NCBI GenBank assembly: GCA_029721435.1
Contig: CM056576.1
Location: 122,687,166-122,751,165, forward strand
Reading direction: 5' to 3'
Source of the DNA: Gymnothorax reevesii
Taxonomy: Eukaryota > Chordata > Actinopteri > Anguilliformes > Muraenidae
DNA: 64,000 nucleotides
The notes beneath the pieces are model-generated. The model was given only the letters and a program-made list of their open reading frames with translations, was not told the DNA's origin and did no database searches. Within the stretch, counting starts at the first letter, position 1, and each line of letters opens with the position of its first letter. Position numbers and translations under genes: made by a program. Shown here piece by piece: positions 58,500 through 64,000 of the stretch.

Positions 58500-59236
58500 A
58501 TATTCATGGATTTCCAATATGGAGGTGCATGAACTTTTTTCACAAAAAACTCAGGAGAAAGCCATGATTTATCTGCCATTCACTGCCTGTCATTCTTTCC
58601 CCTCTGAAGAGCAAGCTGTTCAGAGTGGGCGACGCCTCCATGAAAAAAAGCTCTGCTCTGATTGGCCAGCAAACAGAGCAAACGGCCCCCGTGTCAGCAG
58701 ATAGCATTTAATGCATCAAAATCTCACAGTTAAACTTGGTACAGTTTCTAAATACACATGAACGGATTGGTATATTATATAATGAATATGGAAAGATAAT
58801 TTGCGCAAGTTAAGCAAGCATGAGGATGGAATTGCGAAACAGAGTGTCATACAATCGCCATTGAAGTCAAACAACGCTTGCAGGTCTGTTTAAATGTTAC
58901 TAGAACTGGCTAGCTATCATATCTGACCATTGTTATAATATCTTCAGCAGTTGGGAGAGAAAGTACTGGTATGTACTGCAGCCGATGATCCTGGACGCAG
59001 TAAGCGAGGTGTTAGGGGTGGAGGGTTAGAACAGGTAATGCTTCGGTCGAGAGAGCGGGTGGGAGGTCAGGACAAATGCAGGGCCCTCAGACCGAGCTAG
59101 TAGGTGTGAACTTTTCAGAGCAAGTCAGTTTGTGATGTAGAAAGCAGCAGGATTTTCAGTGCAGTAGAAATGATCGTGCAGGTGGACTTGGAACTTTTTT
59201 TTTTTTCGCTTTGCATAATATGGTACCTTTAATGTT
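58500..59236. repeat. Unclassified element related to 44780-44960
   Basis: It contains gctctgctctgattggccag (58651 onward), shared with 44904-44920. It ends gctttgcataatatggtacc then ttta, the inverse of the left-end style at 44780. It includes a T run at 59194-59205. Left boundary is a guess. Confidence 0.35.
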
Positions 59237-59349
59237 ACCAATAAACTCCAAATGGTTTATTCATACAAAGTTACCACGTTTTTTTTTTTGTTTGTTTGTT
59301 TTTTTTAAAGTGGGCCAGAACATTCTTTTTTCTTTTTAGAATATTTTTT

Positions 59350-59530
59350 GGGGGGGATCTTTTCCTTTTTTTATTAGACAGTTATACAGTGGAGACAGAC
59401 AGGAAAATTGGGGAGAAGAATGGGGAAGACGTGCAGCAAATGACCCGAGCCGGAATCAAACCCGGGTCGCCGCGGGAAAGACACAGCCTTTACGGTGCGC
59501 GCGCTTAGACCAATGAGCCATCGGAGCGCA
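59350..59530 (-). mobile_element. tRNA-derived SINE
   Basis: The minus strand begins tgcgctccgatggctcattg. It has a good A box (tggctcattggtctaagcgc, 59520-59501) and B box (gggtttgattcc, 59463-59452), then a short body and a tail in the form ctaataaaaaaaggaaaa. This is the head, body and tail order of RNA polymerase III SINEs. Confidence 0.75.
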
Positions 59531-60826
59531 TCACATGTTAAACTGTGAGTCAAAAATTCATTTTTATAGGATGAAATGTTCATCAATGTCATCGTTCCAG
59601 TCACTTTCAGTTAGGCTGACGCTCAAAAGGTAATATGAGCAGGCTGAGCGAGCGTGAGGAGGAGTACTATCCTTACCTTAGACTCGCATTCTTTTTTGGA
59701 GAAAGCTGAGGTTCTCCATTTGAGAGAACTGAGGAGGTTATAGGAATCTATCAGAGTTATTTTCATTCCTTTTGTTTTGCTAGAACAAGATGAACAGACT
59801 TTACTTCAGTTTACAAAGTGGCTGAATACTTAGAAGCCATGGACAAGGCGTTGCTAGATCTTTTGAATACAAATTTATTGCTGTAAAAGATATTCCCAAA
59901 ACCGCGCAGAGTAAGGGGAGAAAGAGAGTGTGACTCGGAGGCAGTGCTCTGTACCACAGTTTGATCTAAAAGTCTGCACCAAACCCATTAAGGGAGGACA
60001 GATTCGGTAAGAGGGACTCAGGGAAGAGACCAACCGTAATTGACAGCCTTTTCCCTGCGCGAATCAACTGCAGGAAATCATTAAATTGCTCTTGGCTCGT
60101 CCGTGAGGTGACAGCTGGGCTTCTCTAATGAGAAGTGACAGACAGAGTCGCAGCCATTCGATTGGCTGTACAATTCTTTTAATTTGTCATTCTATCACTT
60201 CCTGGGAACCAGCATCTGTCAAATGTCTTGTTTGAGTTGACGGCCAAGATAGTATTCATTCTAAAGGAAGTCCAGTGGTAAAATTGCAGTATTCTTCAGG
60301 GGGAACAAATACCTGCTGTTTTTAGCGAATTCAGTTTCCAATGATCATTTCCTAATTTATATAAGATTTTTATTTTCTATTAGCTTTTTACTTGCTGCTA
60401 AAAGTTACCTTCACGAGCGAGTGCTCAACACCTCTTACTGTTTCACCCTCATGAGCAGAATTTCAGTTCAGTTGTTTATCTTTAAAGCCAGTTTATCGCC
60501 GTTCATCTTTGATGAAGTGCAAAGCCAATAATTACTCTTGGCAGGAGAAGAATAACTGCTTTGGCTTAAGCCAAATCTACTACAGTGCACATCGCATAAA
60601 TTATTGCAGTTCTGCTCTGAGCCCAGCTCAGCATTATTTTTTCCGTACTCCAATGCAGATTCTCTTAGCTCGATGGTATCCAGTCCTATCTGATAAGAAC
60701 CAGTGTTGCTACTGGTACTTTGTTTTAATACCAAATAATCCTCAGTCATGGCGCTGATAGAATCATGTGACTATCAGTGGTAGGTTTAAGAATAAGACCT
60801 AGTCCACATGTACATGTGCATTTTTA
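59531..60826. other. Intronic DNA, nothing recognised
   Basis: Open frames of 80-93 codons on both strands at 60468-60757 overlap each other and look like chance. Confidence 0.35.
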
Positions 60827-61456
60827 AAATCTAGGGGCTCTAATTTCTTGGCACAGCGCAGAGTGGCGCAGCGCAGGTGGCGTAGCTTGACGCAGCTCAC
60901 GCTGTGGTAATGTCGTGCGGCGCAGCCCACGCAGTGGTAATTCCGTGAGGTGCAACATCGTGTGCAGCCTTTGGTAGACTAATGTGCGCCAAGATGGTTG
61001 TGGCGACGTAGTAGGGGGAGGTGTCACATATTCATCAATACACAATGACTATTTTGTAGAAAAAGTCTTCCCGGCAGTTGCGCAGAAAGCTCGCCAGCTC
61101 CAACCTGGTTTACTTTCTGTGCAGTGGTAATTTGGCTGACTGGCACACAGTAGGCACACGTCACCGAAACCTCACAGGCAGGTTTCCAGAATGTCAGGCA
61201 CATTTCAATACAGTGAATAATTACAGCAACCACTGTATAATGTTACTATCTGAATCAGTGCATAAATTATAGTATCTATATCGATTGTCCTGATGTCAGA
61301 TCAAAGGCGGTTGGTGCGCGTAATGGAAACTCGACCTTGCTTAATCAACGCAGCTGAATTAGTGATGCAAATTAACGATGTCACATGTTTCACAGCCAAC
61401 CACAAACTGCCTCAGCATCAGGCAGTGCGTGTAATGCTTGCGTTCTATGCTCAGTA

Positions 61457-62438
61457 AAGCCACTTGCACACTGGAGGCGAAACAAATTTTTCGCACGACT
61501 GATTGCAGTCAAAGTCAATGCAAAGATGATGATATTCGGACAGGGTTTTAATATAGCTCGGTGTCCGAAAGTCATAAAAGTTCTAATTTTTTCGAGTATT
61601 CCAGGAATTATTAGACGTGCAAACTTGGCCATGTTTGTGTTCGACCTTCACAAAATGCAAATCGATAGCTATCGACTTTTCTTGATCTTTTTATTTGTCT
61701 GTTTTCTTCCATTGAAGATAGACAACAGTCTTTATTCGGTCTTCCTTTTGAAAATTAGTCAGATGGATCGAACAGATTCGCGCTTTATTTCCACAGCAGA
61801 GATAAAATAGTGCTTGTAGTCAGTTAGCAAATCAATTCCGTGACCACTGACAGTGTGAATAAATTATCGCATGCACGATCGAGACTGTCCGACGCGAAAT
61901 GCAAAATACTCCATGGTCCGGCAGCTAGCAAAAAGTAAAAGTATTGATATGAGAACAGATTTATAACGAAATAAATAATTATAATATATATCGCCAACAA
62001 ACAGAACATCCAAAAAGAATGACCCGCAAACAAATAAATCGCAGTGTTCATTGGATGTTCTGTTGTTTAAATGTTTCTTTTTATTCTTTATTTCGTTATC
62101 AATCTGTTCTAATTGTCCTCTTTTTTTTTTTTTTTGGCTGTCAGAAACGGAGGCATTGTACATTGTCTCGCGCCAATGCCGACTCATTTTATTGAGCAGA
62201 GCTTAAACAGAAACATTGATTGAAATTCTCGGTACTCATCTTGAAGAACTGAACCCTCTTATCAAAACATTCACGTTCAATATCTAAAAGAGTCAGATTT
62301 GAAGAACTTAAAAACATAATCGACTGTCGGACACGGAGTTTTATTGAAACCCTGTCAGACTTTTGGACACGTAGACACTGCGTTCAACACAATCTGTCGC
62401 GCAAAAAATTTGTTTCGCATCCAGTGTGCAAGCAGCTT
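61457..62438. mobile_element. Nested inverted-repeat transposon with an internal palindrome
   Basis: Left end aagccacttgcacactggag then gcgaaacaaatttttcgc; right end gcgcaaaaaatttgtttcgc then atccagtgtgcaagcagctt. The arms are about 45 bp. Inside, gaacagatttataacgaaat (from 61951) pairs with ttatttcgttatcaatctgt (from 62089), and aacagaacatcca pairs with tggatgttctgtt. Open frames inside (141 codons at 61385-61810; 107 codons at 61864-62187 minus) have no recognisable transposase motif. Confidence 0.75.
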
Positions 62439-62909
62439 AATACTAGGCTACTATTATCACTTAGGTTTTATCATTTTTAGTGGGGGAAGGGAATACAGCC
62501 TGACTGCTATGATCTTGTACTGAGTTAAGATCACATATTGAAAATAAATCTGTAACGTATCTTCCATTGTTGTCCATGCATGTTAATCCCAAAATTTTAA
62601 GCAGCAACAGGGTGTAATAATAGGAACACGCTATCCATCGTTTCTCTTCCCTATGATGCAGGCAGAAGAAATAAATGAGCAACCGTCGTATTTCATTCCA
62701 ACTTCATAAGTTTGAATGATCTGACGAAGTTTTGTTTTGAAATTCCTTTCAAGTTCGCTAATGGTAATAATTCGCGAATGCCCTAGCTAGCCAGCTAACT
62801 CATATTTGTAATGCTTAATATAGACGTAAGCGGTACAGAAAACATGCCTGAAGCAGCAAAGTAAAATGCAACATTAACGCATCATGCAGATATAGGACAG
62901 AGGCTTCTA

Positions 62910-63395
62910 CACTGCCCGGCGGTTATTAATATGTTTCAGCTGGCAATAATCATTTTAACACTGACTGATGAAGCGTGTCGCTACTCATTTCTTAAAAAAA
63001 TCATGTCGGAAGACACATCCCTCGATGGTGGAAAAGATGTTACAGTATTTTAGAAGGGGCAAGTTATTGGCCTGTATTTAGCAAAGAAAACCATGAATGA
63101 AAATAACAAGCATGAGGAATCATTTTCACGAACAAATTTGCCACCACAAAGTCCTGACCTTAAACACATTAAAAGTTATTGGGATGTGCTCAAGAAAGAC
63201 CAGTGAGTGGTTCAAACATTATGTCAAGAAGACAAGATCTCAGCCAAAAATGATGGCATTTCTGATCGAAAATAAATGTTCTGGCATTGCATATAGTTGT
63301 CAAAACAGTGACAAGATGAATATGCACTGTAATCAAAGCTACAGAGGTTCCATGTAAATATTTGAGTGTGCGACTTTTTTTTTGGCCGGGCAGTG
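62910..63395 (+). mobile_element. Deleted Tc1-type transposon, 486 bp
   Basis: TA flanks (62908-62909, 63396-63397). The left end cactgcccggc is matched exactly by the inverted right end gccgggcagtg. Transposase scraps remain within. Confidence 0.85.
63090..63210 (+). pseudogene. Tc1-like transposase scrap around the catalytic Glu
   Basis: In one frame the text reads PPQSPDLKHIKSYWDVLKK, matching the usual [19 protein letters not shown] block. The catalytic Glu is replaced by Lys and stops follow soon after. The rest of the gene is deleted. Confidence 0.6.
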
Positions 63396-63728
63396 TATAT
63401 TCCAACATATTAAAGGTGAGGAGAGGAGCTCATTTGATTGCTGAAGATTTGACTCGGCTGTGTTATACCCAAACATGCCTTATTTGCCACTTGCGCCGGA
63501 AGGCGGGACAAAGGCAGGGCAGTAGAGTACTTGCGCCAGGCTACGCCAGGCACGAAATTGCAACATACGCCTGGACACACCCCGTTGCCGCGGCGCACCC
63601 CCTATTCGCTGGTCTACGAATTTAGAGCCCTAGGTGTCACCTCTTGTTTCATCAAAAAAGTCTCTGTGCACTTAAAGATGGAAGATTTAAGACCGTGTGA
63701 TTCAATCACAAGACTTAAAAATGAGCTA

Positions 63729-64000
63729 CCGTGCTGTGAAAAAGTATTTGCCCCCTTCCTGATTTCTTATTTGTTGCACATTTGTCAGGCTTAAATGTTT
63801 CAGATAATCAAACAAATTTTCATATGAGACAAAGATAATCGGAGTAAATACAAAATGAAATTTTTAAATGATGATTTCATTTTTTAAGGGAAAAAAGCTT
63901 TGAGTGACAGAGCAGTTTATGTTTGGATGAAAGGCCAAAACACATGGGGGTTGCTTTTTCAAAATGACCCACGTGCACGTGAACAGGGTTTAAAAACTTG
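63729..64000 (+). mobile_element. Left end of a further Tc1-type transposon, cut by the window edge
   Basis: After TA (63727-63728) the sequence cgtgctgtgaaaaagtattt, gcccccttcctgatttctta and caaacaaattt match the left terminus of a widespread fish Tc1 family. The solo end at 18000-18152 belongs to a related group. No transposase lies within the visible 270 bp. Confidence 0.7.

Larger units (their letters stand above)
60829..63636. mobile_element. Composite transposon with two nested insertions
   Basis: The left edge (tctaggggctctaatttctt) and right edge (cgaatttagagccctaggtg) are inverted partners. Both flanks inside them are unusually rich in ggcgcagc / gcgccagg words, as in a family of fish repeats I recall with gcgc-rich ends. 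Two other inverted-repeat elements (61457-62438 and 62910-63395) sit inside. The target duplication is unclear, so the superfamily is left open. Confidence 0.55.

Noticed and set aside
61385..61810. 141-codon open frame within the 982-bp element
   Set aside because: No catalytic motif or similarity could be recognised, and it begins outside the element. Treated as chance.
1..64000. CRISPR arrays, bacterial operons, tRNA or rRNA genes
   Set aside because: No regularly spaced repeats, operon-like gene runs or intact tRNA folds were seen. tRNA-like A and B boxes occur only as SINE heads with SINE bodies.

Overview
The window is non-coding-rich vertebrate DNA, almost certainly from a ray-finned fish and probably a teleost. 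At least eleven distinguishable Tc1-type DNA transposon lineages, hAT and other inverted-repeat elements, a Penelope-like retroelement, CR1/Rex1-type LINE fragments and tRNA-derived SINEs are packed into 64 kb. This mix is typical of fish and unlike mammals, birds or bacteria. No bacterial-style genes, operons or CRISPR arrays are present. The exact lineage cannot be fixed from the sequence.

Only one host coding segment was recognised: a 195-bp phase-0 internal exon at 42180-42374 (+). It encodes the transmembrane anchor and start of the stem of a type II Golgi sialyltransferase and best matches exon 2 of st6galnac3 (alpha-N-acetylgalactosaminide alpha-2,6-sialyltransferase 3). The rest of the window is therefore read as its intron 1 (about 42 kb shown) and intron 2 (over 21 kb shown). 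This agrees with the very large introns of this gene in other vertebrates. Neither exon 1 (a few codons) nor exon 3 (sialylmotif L region) was found.

Layout. 1-8.1 kb: a decayed Tc1 (90-830), a foldback element (3139-3341) and a Tc1 with a nested insertion (6322-8096). 8.2-11.4 kb: a Tc1 relic split by a LINE insertion with a target-site duplication, then a full-length dead Tc1 (9777-11366). 12-19 kb: mostly unique or unclassified DNA with one foldback element and microsatellites. 19.7-26 kb: an internally deleted Tc1 with very long termini (19729-21004), LINE tails, a hAT MITE, and a Penelope-like element with inverted ends and a hammerhead-ribozyme-like motif, split by a near-complete Tc1 (23767-25345). 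27-33 kb: an inverted-repeat element, a second LINE copy in opposite orientation and a non-autonomous Tc1 with a long hairpin. 35.4-37.7 kb: a Tc1 relic split by a 1.1-kb hAT that itself carries another repeat. 39.5-41.1 kb: two copies of that repeat and a deleted Tc1. 42.2 kb: the exon, followed 340 bp later by a hAT with a perfect 8-bp duplication. 43.4-48.3 kb: SINEs, retroelement tails and a truncated Tc1 that keeps an intact DD34E core. 50-58 kb: four inverted-repeat elements among largely unique DNA, including possible conserved regulatory sequence near 56.6 kb. 59-64 kb: a SINE, a nest of three transposons (60829-63636) and the first end of another Tc1.

None of the transposase genes is intact. 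The window reads as an old intron repeatedly invaded by mobile DNA, not as a functional gene cluster.
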